This document shows positions 17,792 through 25,906 of a stretch of 64,000 nucleotides of DNA, one piece after another (position 1 is the stretch's first letter; each line of letters begins with the position of its first letter). The stretch is from Photobacterium marinum. GTDB taxonomy: Bacteria > Pseudomonadota > Gammaproteobacteria > Enterobacterales > Vibrionaceae. Under the pieces are notes generated by a model that saw only the letters and a list, made by a program, of their open reading frames with translations, made no database searches and was not told the DNA's origin. The translations under genes and the position numbers were made by a program. The stretch spans positions 124,001 to 188,000 of the forward strand of contig NZ_AMZO01000001.1 in the NCBI RefSeq assembly GCF_000331515.1. The letters are read 5' to 3'.

Positions 17792-19591
17792 ATGAAAAAT
17801 ATAAAAATAAAAGCCATTGGGCTCGTAATTTCATTTTTTCTGATTGGTTGTGGCGAAGATACAAGCACAAGTGATGGAAAAATAAGTGAACTGAAATTCG
17901 TTACTGTAAACGCTAATAATGGTGCGACAGTGACTGGTCTGGTTGAAAGTGGTGGAAAAGTCGAATCCTTTAAAGGCATTCAATATGGCAGCAGCAAGCG
18001 GTTTGTACATAGCACACTGAAGCCTCTTGACGGGAATCTAGACGCCACACAGTTTGGAGCGATATGTCCACAGCTAAATAATACTGAAGAAGTTCAGTCA
18101 GAGGATTGTTTGTATCTGAATATCTGGCGCCCCAAAGGCGTAGATATTGGGGGCGACTTACCTGTTTATGTTTTTATTCATGGCGGATCATTTGAAAGTG
18201 GTTCGGGTTCGTCGCTGGTTAACCACGGGGATACAATTGTTGCCCAAGGGGCTGAAAGCGGTAATCCGTTTATTTCTGTCTCCGTAAACTACCGTGTAGG
18301 TCTGTTGGGTAGTTTGTGGACTGATGATCTAAAAGGCGGTAATTATGGAATCGGTGATCAGAAGCGAGCGCTTGAATGGGTTCATCAGTACATTGCTGAT
18401 TTTGGTGGTGACCCTGAAAATGTGACGGTTTTTGGTGAAAGTGCCGGGGCGATGTCGATTGGTATTCTTCAGCAAGAAACCGCGAACAAAGAGGAAAACG
18501 TTGCGGGTAAATATTATCAGCGGGCCATTATGCAGAGTAACCCTTATGGTATCGCGTACAAGAATTATGACTCGGCAGAAAAGTTGCAAAAGACACTGAG
18601 GCAATATGTTGAAGAAACGCCGGAGTTCGGTGGTAAATCTCTTGAAGAGCTTGATTTGGAACAGCTGAAAAAGGTGCAAGGTTATGCCAAATCTGGGTTG
18701 GTGCTTGTTGATTCGTTGTTGAGGTCGGCACCTGCAACATCAGGCATGCTGCCGTTTGCTCCCTATATTGAACAAAAGAAAAACATATGGGGACAGGTAG
18801 TTGTTGAGGGCTATCATTTAACTGACCAGCCGGTTGATACTCAGTTTATTGTTCCAACTGTAATTGGCTTTAACACTGATGAAGCGAATATTTTTACCTC
18901 TATGCTTGAAGCTCTGCTCTTTGTAAACATCGAGGACAAAGATGGCAATTACATTATTGATCATCCGGCAATACCTGAAATTGCCAGAAACAATAATATG
19001 TACGATTTGTCTGTTCGTGCTTTCTATGGTTTCAATGGGGTGCTTAAGGCTAATAAGTTGCTTGGAATGGACAGTTATGCCCCTGAAGATGACAGCACAC
19101 TTGAAGGTTCGGGCAACAACGTGGCTAAATTCCGAATGCTTGCCAATGATATGCTGTTTACTTGCGCAGCCAGAAAGGTGATACAAAATCAGATTGATAA
19201 CCCGAACGGCTCAAACCTGACGGCAATGTATCATTTCAATTATGATCCCGGTTTTAATTTCTGGCCGATGAGTGTGTCGCCATTGACGTCGTTAAGCTGC
19301 ATGAATAAAGACGGAACCTCCAAAGCTTGTCATGCCGCGGAACTACCGTTTGTCTTTAATAAGCCTGTTGATTACGTTTCACAAAAGATCTATCCGACGA
19401 AGAGTGATCGCGAACTGATGAGTTTAATGTCTCGGAAGTGGTTTGATCCTCAAACATTTGAAAATAAAGAAATGCTGCCTGGGTTAGATAACGCTGTAAT
19501 GATTGACGGGCGTGGATTCAGCACTATAAATGACTGGGATAAAGCCATGAATGGCGGGCGCTGTGAGCTTGTAAAAGACTTGCTGTTATAA
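17792..19591 (+). CDS. Carboxylesterase type-B family lipoprotein (esterase/lipase)
   Basis: 599 residues. The lipoprotein signal peptide ends LIGC (Cys20), so the enzyme is probably anchored in the outer membrane or periplasm. The type-B carboxylesterase signature EDCLYLNIWRP, the oxyanion-hole motif HGGSF and the nucleophile elbow FGESAGAMS are present, with a catalytic Asp/Glu and His expected further on. Likely hydrolyses carboxylic esters or lipids. Monocistronic and divergent from fadL across a region with FadR-like sites, suggesting a role in using lipid-derived fatty acids (inference). Confidence 0.88.
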   Translation: MKNIKIKAIGLVISFFLIGCGEDTSTSDGKISELKFVTVNANNGATVTGLVESGGKVESFKGIQYGSSKRFVHSTLKPLDGNLDATQFGAICPQLNNTEEVQSEDCLYLNIWRPKGVDIGGDLPVYVFIHGGSFESGSGSSLVNHGDTIVAQGAESGNPFISVSVNYRVGLLGSLWTDDLKGGNYGIGDQKRALEWVHQYIADFGGDPENVTVFGESAGAMSIGILQQETANKEENVAGKYYQRAIMQSNPYGIAYKNYDSAEKLQKTLRQYVEETPEFGGKSLEELDLEQLKKVQGYAKSGLVLVDSLLRSAPATSGMLPFAPYIEQKKNIWGQVVVEGYHLTDQPVDTQFIVPTVIGFNTDEANIFTSMLEALLFVNIEDKDGNYIIDHPAIPEIARNNNMYDLSVRAFYGFNGVLKANKLLGMDSYAPEDDSTLEGSGNNVAKFRMLANDMLFTCAARKVIQNQIDNPNGSNLTAMYHFNYDPGFNFWPMSVSPLTSLSCMNKDGTSKACHAAELPFVFNKPVDYVSQKIYPTKSDRELMSLMSRKWFDPQTFENKEMLPGLDNAVMIDGRGFSTINDWDKAMNGGRCELVKDLLL

Positions 19592-19644
19592 CCCTGGTTC
19601 CGACTTAGTTTCCTATCAAAAACCTCGAGTCGAAACGTTAAATC

Positions 19645-19693
19645 AAAAAAGCCGCCCGGTGGAGTGGGCGGCGAATAAGAGCAAGAGGCTAAA
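19645..19693 (-). terminator. Terminator of GAPDH gene; copy 2 of the shared 3'-end element
   Basis: The same stem-loop as at 15744-15765 (gccgccc / gggcggc, at 19651-19672) with identical loop and U6 tract on the minus strand. Similarity extends about 20 bases into the 3' UTR (GAGCAAGAGG versus GAGTAAGAGG). Serves the leftward GAPDH gene ending at 19729. Confidence 0.85.
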
Positions 19694-19728
19694 TCGTTGT
19701 TATTATTTTGGAGTAGGATGTCTTTCAG

Positions 19729-21168
19729 TTACTTGGCTTCAGGGTAGGTCTTGTAGTGAACACCCATCATCTGCTCCATACAGTGAACAACCTGGCAGCT
19801 ATAGCCGAACTCATTGTCATACCAGATATAAAGTACGCAACGCTTGTCCTGGGCAATAGTGGCTGCGCCATCTACAACACCCGCATGGCGTGAACCGACG
19901 ATATCGGTAGAGACGATCTCAGTCGATTGAGTGAAATCGATCTGGCCGGATAGTGGCGAATTCAAAGCCATTTGACGCAGGTATTCGTTCAGTGCTTCAG
20001 CAGTGACTTCAGAGCCAAGGTTCAGGTTGGCGATGGCCATCGACACGTTCGGAGTCGGAACTCGGATGGCATTACCTGTCAGTTTACCTGTTAGTTCAGG
20101 CAAGGCTTTGGCAACGGCTTTGGCTGCACCTGTTGAGGTCAGTACCATGTTCAGAGCGGCAGAACGTCCACGACGCTCACCTTTGTGGAAGTTATCAATC
20201 AGGTTCTGATCATTGGTAAATGAGTGAACAGTCTCGATATGACCGGATTCAATGCCGTATTTATCATTAACTGCTTTTAGAATTGGCGTAATGGCATTGG
20301 TCGTACAACTTGCCGCTGAGATGATTGAGTCATCATCCTGAATTTCTGATTCGTTAACGCCAAATACTACATTCTTTATATCACCTTTACCCGGTGCGGT
20401 AAGCAGGACTTTCGATGCTCCAGTGCAGTTCAGGTGCTGGCTTAGCCCATCGGTATCGCGCCAGATACCCGTGTTATCAACAACAAGCGCATTAACAATA
20501 TCATAAACGCTGTAATCGACTTCTGCTGGGCTGTTTGCGTAAATCATCTGAATGTAGTTGCCATTAACAATAATGGCTTTGCGCTCTTCGTCTATGGTGA
20601 TGCTGCCGTTGAATTGACCATGGACAGAGTCGCGGCGCAGCAGGCTGGCACGCTTCTCTAAATCTCCCTGTTTGCCGCCTCGAACTACAATAGCACGAAG
20701 GCGCAACGGGTAGCCGGGGCCGCTTTTATCAATCAATAAACGGGCGAGTAGGCGTCCGATACGACCAAAGCCATACAATACAACATCGCGAGGCTCGACG
20801 GACTGGGTGCTATTGAGTGACTCTGTCAGCGCCGTCTGCAAAAAGTCGTTGAGATCATCCTCATCATCATGATCTTTCCAGAACTTATGGGCAAGTTGTC
20901 CGACATCGACTTTGCAAGGTGATAGTTCAAGTCGGGTAAGAGCCTGAACCAATGGCAGGGTTTGTGCGGGAGACAGTTCAAACCCCGTGTAACGACGGGC
21001 TACACGGTGTGCCTTGATGATATCAATAATAGAAGCATTGACGATTTGGCGTCCGAACAGAAGGGTTTCAACGCCTTTCTGTCGGTATAGCTGGCCAAGA
21101 AGTGGTGAGATGGATTCTGCGTTAGTTTGGCTTGTTTGCCAGTCTAGAAGGTATTTTTCCGGACTCAT
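19729..21168 (-). CDS. Glyceraldehyde-3-phosphate dehydrogenase, long form with N-terminal extension
   Basis: 479 residues, about 145 more than canonical GapA. The first 125 or so residues are an uncharacterised helical extension. The NAD-binding domain starts at VVLYGFGRIGRLLARLL, and the catalytic Cys is in AASCTTNAITP. The substrate-binding and C-terminal signatures (HSFTNDQNLIDNFHKGERRGRSA, WYDNEFGYSCQVV) are intact, so the enzyme should be active in oxidising glyceraldehyde 3-phosphate or the reverse. Vibrionaceae typically carry this long GAPDH besides GapA. Single gene ending in the shared terminator element. Confidence 0.9.
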   Translation of the reverse strand: MSPEKYLLDWQTSQTNAESISPLLGQLYRQKGVETLLFGRQIVNASIIDIIKAHRVARRYTGFELSPAQTLPLVQALTRLELSPCKVDVGQLAHKFWKDHDDEDDLNDFLQTALTESLNSTQSVEPRDVVLYGFGRIGRLLARLLIDKSGPGYPLRLRAIVVRGGKQGDLEKRASLLRRDSVHGQFNGSITIDEERKAIIVNGNYIQMIYANSPAEVDYSVYDIVNALVVDNTGIWRDTDGLSQHLNCTGASKVLLTAPGKGDIKNVVFGVNESEIQDDDSIISAASCTTNAITPILKAVNDKYGIESGHIETVHSFTNDQNLIDNFHKGERRGRSAALNMVLTSTGAAKAVAKALPELTGKLTGNAIRVPTPNVSMAIANLNLGSEVTAEALNEYLRQMALNSPLSGQIDFTQSTEIVSTDIVGSRHAGVVDGAATIAQDKRCVLYIWYDNEFGYSCQVVHCMEQMMGVHYKTYPEAK

Positions 21169-21652
21169 CTTTACTTAGGACCTTTCACGTTGGGGAAGAA
21201 AAACAGGAGATTATCCTGTGAGACTTTGTAGTTTTTATGGCGGGGAGTGTAACGTTTGCGTCGTTATTGTCCTAGTAAAATTAACAACTTATTAGTGTGA
21301 TCTTTGTCGAAAGAAATTAGTGATTTGAATCACGCTTTGTATGTATGGAAATGTGATCGGAAGAAGAATACACACACTTAATTTTAACGGGGTATTAACT
21401 TTTTGAGCGGTAATGTTGCTTAGCGAGCAATAACCCATATTTGAATTCGCGTTGCAGGATGCAAAAACACGGTTTGGGATTTGTGGGGTAGAATGAAACT
21501 GTTCGATTTAACTGCTTGTTTTAAGACGCTAACGTTGTGATAAGGACGACAACAAATATAAAAATAGACGTAAATTGAAGTGGTAAGAAATTTGCTTCTC
21601 TATAGCAACCATCATGTATTAATAGCAATTGGTGTTGGACTAGGGAGGTGTT
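21169..21652. other. Divergent promoter region between GAPDH and the rhodanese gene
   Basis: 484 bp without a convincing ORF. It holds a CRP-like palindrome at 21318-21335 and the GGGAGGTGTT ribosome binding site of the rhodanese gene at its right edge. Confidence 0.5.
21318..21335. promoter_or_regulatory. Candidate CRP site
   Basis: GTGATTTGAATCAC (21320-21333) is a perfect GTGA-N6-TCAC palindrome, the core of the CRP consensus. It is about 150 bp upstream of the GAPDH start and about 320 bp from the rhodanese start, so GAPDH is the likelier target. Confidence 0.4.
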
Positions 21653-22537
21653 ATGCAATTTACCTATTGTTTTGTTGCAACCTGGATAAGGCTTCTGTTG
21701 ATCGTCGCATTGTCATTTTTCGGGGCTAATGCAACGGCTACTGAAGCAAAATACTCTGTCAGTGCTGATTGGTTAATCGAACGTCTTGGGCGTGATGACG
21801 TTATCATTTACGATGCCAGGCCAGAACGAGAATATCTTAATGGCCATATCCCGGGTGCAGTCAGCTTTCCAGTTAATGATACCTATCATGTTAACAATGA
21901 TGTGTATTATGTGAAAAACAAAGAAAATATAACGCCCTTGTTGAGGAAAAAAGGTTTAGACAAAAACAAACTCGTCATTATTTACGATAACGGTAATTAT
22001 CTCGATTCATCGCGACTGTTTTGGGTTTTGGAGCTATACGGGCACCGTAACCTTGCAATTTTGGAAACCGGCTACAGCCTATGGCTTCAGGAGTATCCTG
22101 TTAGCACAGAGATAATCTTCCCTGATAAAACAAGTTATATTCCCGTTTTTAACTCAGCGGCCTACGCCAGTACGTTGGTTGCCAAAGTGGCAACTTATAG
22201 TCCCGATTATCAATTATATGATTCCAGGACCTTGCCTGAATACGAAGGTAACAGATCAGTTACTCACGTATATGGTCATATTCCCCGAGCGCGTCATCTT
22301 TCTATAGGCGACTTTTTTACGCCCTCCGTCGGTGGCGTAAAAGTGTTGAAGTCGCAATCAGAGATTGCTCTGGTATTGAGCGACTTTGATAAGAGTAAAA
22401 AGAACATTACCTACTGTAATAAAGGTAAAGCATCAACTTTAAGTTATTACTTGCTAAAGCGTTCTGGCTTTGATGTTGCTCATTATGATGGGTCATGGCT
22501 GGATTGGTCAGCAAAGAACCTGCCTACCGAAAGATAA
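21653..22537 (+). CDS. Exported tandem-rhodanese sulfurtransferase
   Basis: 294 residues. The signal peptide (about 1-30, ending GANATATEA) indicates export to the periplasm. Two rhodanese domains follow: the first (about 38-135, DARPEREYLNGHIPGA) has Asp-Asn-Gly in place of the active-site Cys loop, while the second (about 160-285, DSRTLPEYEG) has the catalytic motif TYCNKGKAST. This is the usual TST/SseA-like layout with only the C-terminal domain active. It is 27 bp upstream of a hybrid histidine kinase gene, so co-expression and a shared sensory role are likely. Confidence 0.88.
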   Translation: MQFTYCFVATWIRLLLIVALSFFGANATATEAKYSVSADWLIERLGRDDVIIYDARPEREYLNGHIPGAVSFPVNDTYHVNNDVYYVKNKENITPLLRKKGLDKNKLVIIYDNGNYLDSSRLFWVLELYGHRNLAILETGYSLWLQEYPVSTEIIFPDKTSYIPVFNSAAYASTLVAKVATYSPDYQLYDSRTLPEYEGNRSVTHVYGHIPRARHLSIGDFFTPSVGGVKVLKSQSEIALVLSDFDKSKKNITYCNKGKASTLSYYLLKRSGFDVAHYDGSWLDWSAKNLPTER

Positions 22538-22564
22538 GGACAGTCATTATCAGAGGCTGGCAGA

Positions 22565-24499
22565 ATGGCCGAATGTATAGCTTTACCAAAAACAAATAAA
22601 AAGGTGCAGAAGACTATGCGTGTCGGGGAGGGATTTTCAAAAGGAACTCTTGTCTGGAAGATCTATCTGATCATCGGACTGGTGATGCTTTGCTCTGTCG
22701 CGATATCTCTGTATTTGACTTATAAGAGTAACGTTGATCGTGTGGTAAAAGATGTGCAGGTTCTGATGAATGCTTCAAGTCAGATGATAATAGATGCCAC
22801 GCTTTTTGGTAGTACAGAGAAGTCGATTGAGTTGAATCGAATGCTGAGTAACTACGAAGAAATAGGTTCAGTCTCGATTTATGATTTAGAAGGAAATCTG
22901 ACTCATTTATACGTGAAAGCCAATGAACCTTATACATTTGCTTTCGCTTTACCGTATGAAAACGGTGTATCGCTCCTGAACTTCAATTTTAAACTAAGCT
23001 TTCCGCTTTTGTTTAACAATAAACCCATTGCAAATTATGTAGTGCATTATTGCTCTACACAGGTTTATTACAACATGCTGCAGCAGTTAATGCTGTTCTC
23101 TTTTCCGTTTGTGATCATGCTGGGCTTTATCTTGTTTTATATGCACAGAAAAATCACTCGGCCGCTTAATGCAATGATACAAATTCTGCCTGATGTTGGT
23201 AACGGTGATGTTCAAATCGAAGGAATTAATGTAATGGAAGGGGAGGTTGCCTGCCTCGCAAGAAAAATAAAGGCCGTTGATAAGTCGATTTATCGTCGGG
23301 ATGTGAAAATGGCAGCGTTAAATAAACGTCTGAGCGACAGTACTAAAGAGTTGAATCGGGCGATAAAGCTTAAAAGTGAGTTTATGGCGAATATGAGCCA
23401 TGAAATCAGAACACCGATGAACGGGGTACTTGGTTTTGTCCAGTGTCTTGAGGAGCATCCGTTAGATGATGAAGCCCGCAGACAGGTTTCTTACATTAAA
23501 GAATCTGCCATTTCTCTTTTATCAATTATTAATGAAATTCTGGATTATTCGAAGCTTGAAACAGGCAAAGTTGAATTGATGAAAGCTGAGTTTAAGCCTA
23601 AAAACGTAGTCCAGAGTTGCATTAATACGCTGAGGCTTGAGGCAGAAAGCAAAGGCCTTAAATTTGATTACCAGCTTCATGGTTGTGACAAAAGTGTTTT
23701 TTGGGGGGATGAACATAGATTGCGACAAATTTTGATTAATCTGCTGGCAAATGCGGTGAAATTTACCGATGAAGGGGCTGTACTGTTAGTGGTAACTCAA
23801 AAAGAGGTTAGTTCTGCGGGCACGACATTACAATTTAAAGTTATAGATACCGGAATTGGAATTGAGGCTGAAAAACTTGCTGTCATTTTTGAGTCATATA
23901 CTCAGGCTGACGGGTCTATTTCCCGCAAATTTGGTGGTACAGGTTTAGGGTTGACTATCTCCAGCAAATTATGTCGCTTGATGAATTCTGAATTGAAGGT
24001 AAAGAGCCAGCATGGGGTCGGGACCGAGTTTTACTTTGAAGTGACTTTTGACGAAATTGAGCTGCACGTACAGAAAGAAAACTTAGTATCAGAAGTTATG
24101 GATCTATCATCCTATTCGGATAAAAAAGTGCTTGTGGCAGAAGACAGTAAAGTTAATCAGCAATTAATTAAGGCACTGCTCAAAACGTTGGGTATTGAAC
24201 GGGTCGATATAGTTGATGACGGTTTGCAGGCTTTTAATTACATGAAGGAAAAAGCGGCAGACATAATACTGATGGATTGTCAGATGCCGAATATGGGTGG
24301 ACTTGAAGCAACAGAAAAAATACGTCAGTTGAATTTATTATGTCAGCCAAAGATTATCGCCCTTACCGCTAATGTATTGGAAGATCAGGAGAAGCTCTGT
24401 TATCGACATGGTATGGATGACTATGTTGCCAAGCCTGTTGAGCGCACTAAATTATACGTTAGTCTAAAGCGTATCTTTCAGCAGTTTGAATACTTATAA
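22565..24499 (+). CDS. Hybrid sensor histidine kinase/response regulator
   Basis: 644 residues, inner membrane. Two transmembrane segments (about 34-54 and 176-196) flank a periplasmic sensor of about 120 residues of unrecognised type. A HAMP-like linker follows. The HisKA domain has the phosphoacceptor His279 in MSHEIRTPMNG, the HATPase_c domain has NLLANAVKFTDEG, DTGIGI and FGGTGLGLTI, and a C-terminal receiver domain has phosphoacceptor Asp571 in MDCQMPNMGG. Met18 (MRVGEGF, 22616) is an alternative start. No HPt domain or separate response regulator is adjacent, so phosphotransfer must go elsewhere. Forms a two-gene unit with the rhodanese. Confidence 0.92.
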   Translation: MAECIALPKTNKKVQKTMRVGEGFSKGTLVWKIYLIIGLVMLCSVAISLYLTYKSNVDRVVKDVQVLMNASSQMIIDATLFGSTEKSIELNRMLSNYEEIGSVSIYDLEGNLTHLYVKANEPYTFAFALPYENGVSLLNFNFKLSFPLLFNNKPIANYVVHYCSTQVYYNMLQQLMLFSFPFVIMLGFILFYMHRKITRPLNAMIQILPDVGNGDVQIEGINVMEGEVACLARKIKAVDKSIYRRDVKMAALNKRLSDSTKELNRAIKLKSEFMANMSHEIRTPMNGVLGFVQCLEEHPLDDEARRQVSYIKESAISLLSIINEILDYSKLETGKVELMKAEFKPKNVVQSCINTLRLEAESKGLKFDYQLHGCDKSVFWGDEHRLRQILINLLANAVKFTDEGAVLLVVTQKEVSSAGTTLQFKVIDTGIGIEAEKLAVIFESYTQADGSISRKFGGTGLGLTISSKLCRLMNSELKVKSQHGVGTEFYFEVTFDEIELHVQKENLVSEVMDLSSYSDKKVLVAEDSKVNQQLIKALLKTLGIERVDIVDDGLQAFNYMKEKAADIILMDCQMPNMGGLEATEKIRQLNLLCQPKIIALTANVLEDQEKLCYRHGMDDYVAKPVERTKLYVSLKRIFQQFEYL

Positions 24500-24543
24500 A
24501 ATGAAGAACTAGTATAGAACTCTTAAAGAACCTTTAAATACAT

Positions 24544-24572
24544 ACAGCCCGATGAGTATATCAGCGGGCTGT
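24544..24572. terminator. Terminator hairpin between convergent hybrid kinase and anmK
   Basis: Stem acagcccg / cgggctgt with inner TGA/TCA pairs and short T-rich flanks on both sides. A weak bidirectional terminator, placed exactly between converging genes. Confidence 0.55.
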
Positions 24573-24593
24573 TGGTTGGTCATTTCATACTAT

Positions 24594-25688
24594 CTAAGGA
24601 TAAATAGCGCCAAGAGGGGTGAGCTGTGTGGCTCCTGTTACCTCTGGCAGGTTACCGGGTAACTTGTGAAGAGTGCGATAAGCAAGCCATGCAAAGGCCA
24701 TGGCTTCCATATTATCTATGTCTACACCGCGATCTGCCGTTGTCATTACCTGCCATTGGGGTAAGAGTTCTGCCAGGCGTTGCATGATTAGCGGATTATG
24801 CGCGCCTCCGCCACACACCAGTAATTCTCCCGGTGTTTCTTTCGTGACATCGTTACTGATACTAACTGCGGTAAATTCAGCTAATGTACGCTGAACATCT
24901 TCTGCTGACAGAGTGGATTGTTCCAGATGATTCTCAAGCCAGTGGAGATTGAAGAGCTCTCGCCCCGTACTCTTTGGCGGTTGTAGAGCAAAGTAGGGGT
25001 CACACATCAGGCTGTTAAGCAGATCGTTATTTACGTTACCGGTTAAAGCCCACTCGGCATTAGCATCAAAGCGTTTTCCGAGCTGTTTGGTGATCCAGGC
25101 GTCCATTAACATGTTGCCGGGGCCAGTATCAAAGCCTGTGACAGGTTTGGCAGGATCTAAAACGGTGATGTTAGCGATACCGCCAATATTCAAAATAACT
25201 CGGGTCAGATCCGGCTGACTGAAAAGTTGCTGGTGGAATGCAGGTACAAGAGGTGCACCCTGGCCACCGAATGCCATGTCTTTACGCCTGAAATCAGCCA
25301 CGGTAGTAATACCAGTTTTTGCTGAAATAATATTGGCATCACCTAACTGCATGGTAAAGGGATGTTCGGTAGTCGGGGAGTGAAATACTGTCTGACCATG
25401 ACTGCCAATTGCTTTGACAGATGAGGAGGCAATGTTAGCTTTTTCCAGCAGAGCCAGCACAGCATCTGAAAACAGATGACCCAGACGGTGATCTAGTTCG
25501 CCTATAGCCTGCAGGCTGGTTGGCTGGCCAAGACAGATATCCAGTAGGGATTGCTTAAGGTTTTTCCCCATCGGGAAGGCGTGTTCACAGAGTAAGTTAA
25601 TGCGGTTATCGTCAATTTCGACCAGTACAGTATCGACACCGTCCATACTGGTTCCTGACATTATGCCTATGTAACGTTCTGCGCTCAT
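24594..25688 (-). CDS. anmK: AnmK, anhydro-N-acetylmuramic acid kinase
   Basis: Phosphorylates 1,6-anhydro-MurNAc from recycled peptidoglycan with ring opening, giving MurNAc-6-phosphate. 364 residues (E. coli 369). The N-terminal IGIMSGTSMDGVDTVLVEI is the family signature, and later segments (GSHGQTVFHSP, FDTGPGNMLMDAW, VCGGGAHNPL) complete the actin-like ATPase fold. The ATG at 25688 is chosen because GGAGGAGA lies just upstream; a longer TTG-initiated frame exists. No murQ partner is adjacent. Confidence 0.95.
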   Translation of the reverse strand: MSAERYIGIMSGTSMDGVDTVLVEIDDNRINLLCEHAFPMGKNLKQSLLDICLGQPTSLQAIGELDHRLGHLFSDAVLALLEKANIASSSVKAIGSHGQTVFHSPTTEHPFTMQLGDANIISAKTGITTVADFRRKDMAFGGQGAPLVPAFHQQLFSQPDLTRVILNIGGIANITVLDPAKPVTGFDTGPGNMLMDAWITKQLGKRFDANAEWALTGNVNNDLLNSLMCDPYFALQPPKSTGRELFNLHWLENHLEQSTLSAEDVQRTLAEFTAVSISNDVTKETPGELLVCGGGAHNPLIMQRLAELLPQWQVMTTADRGVDIDNMEAMAFAWLAYRTLHKLPGNLPEVTGATQLTPLGAIYP

Positions 25689-25824
25689 CGTCTCTCCTCC
25701 GGCTAAAATCAATCAGCATAAGTAATTAACAAATAATTAATTATTCCGATTGGTATGAGTGATTCACTGTACATCTTAGCTAGATTTCCGGCAACGCAAT
25801 TTCTGTGAATCCTTTGTTGCCTCC

Positions 25825-25857
25825 AAAAGAAAATGGCCGGCAATGAGCCAGCCATTT
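25825..25857 (-). terminator. Probable terminator of malZ
   Basis: Stem aaatggc (25831-25837) / gccattt (25851-25857) with a short inner stem. On the minus strand it is followed by TTTTCTTTT. Lies about 50 bp after the malZ stop. Confidence 0.55.
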
Positions 25858-25906
25858 AACCAAACTGAATAAGAATCTGATTGGTATTATTTACGTATAG
25901 AGCCGA

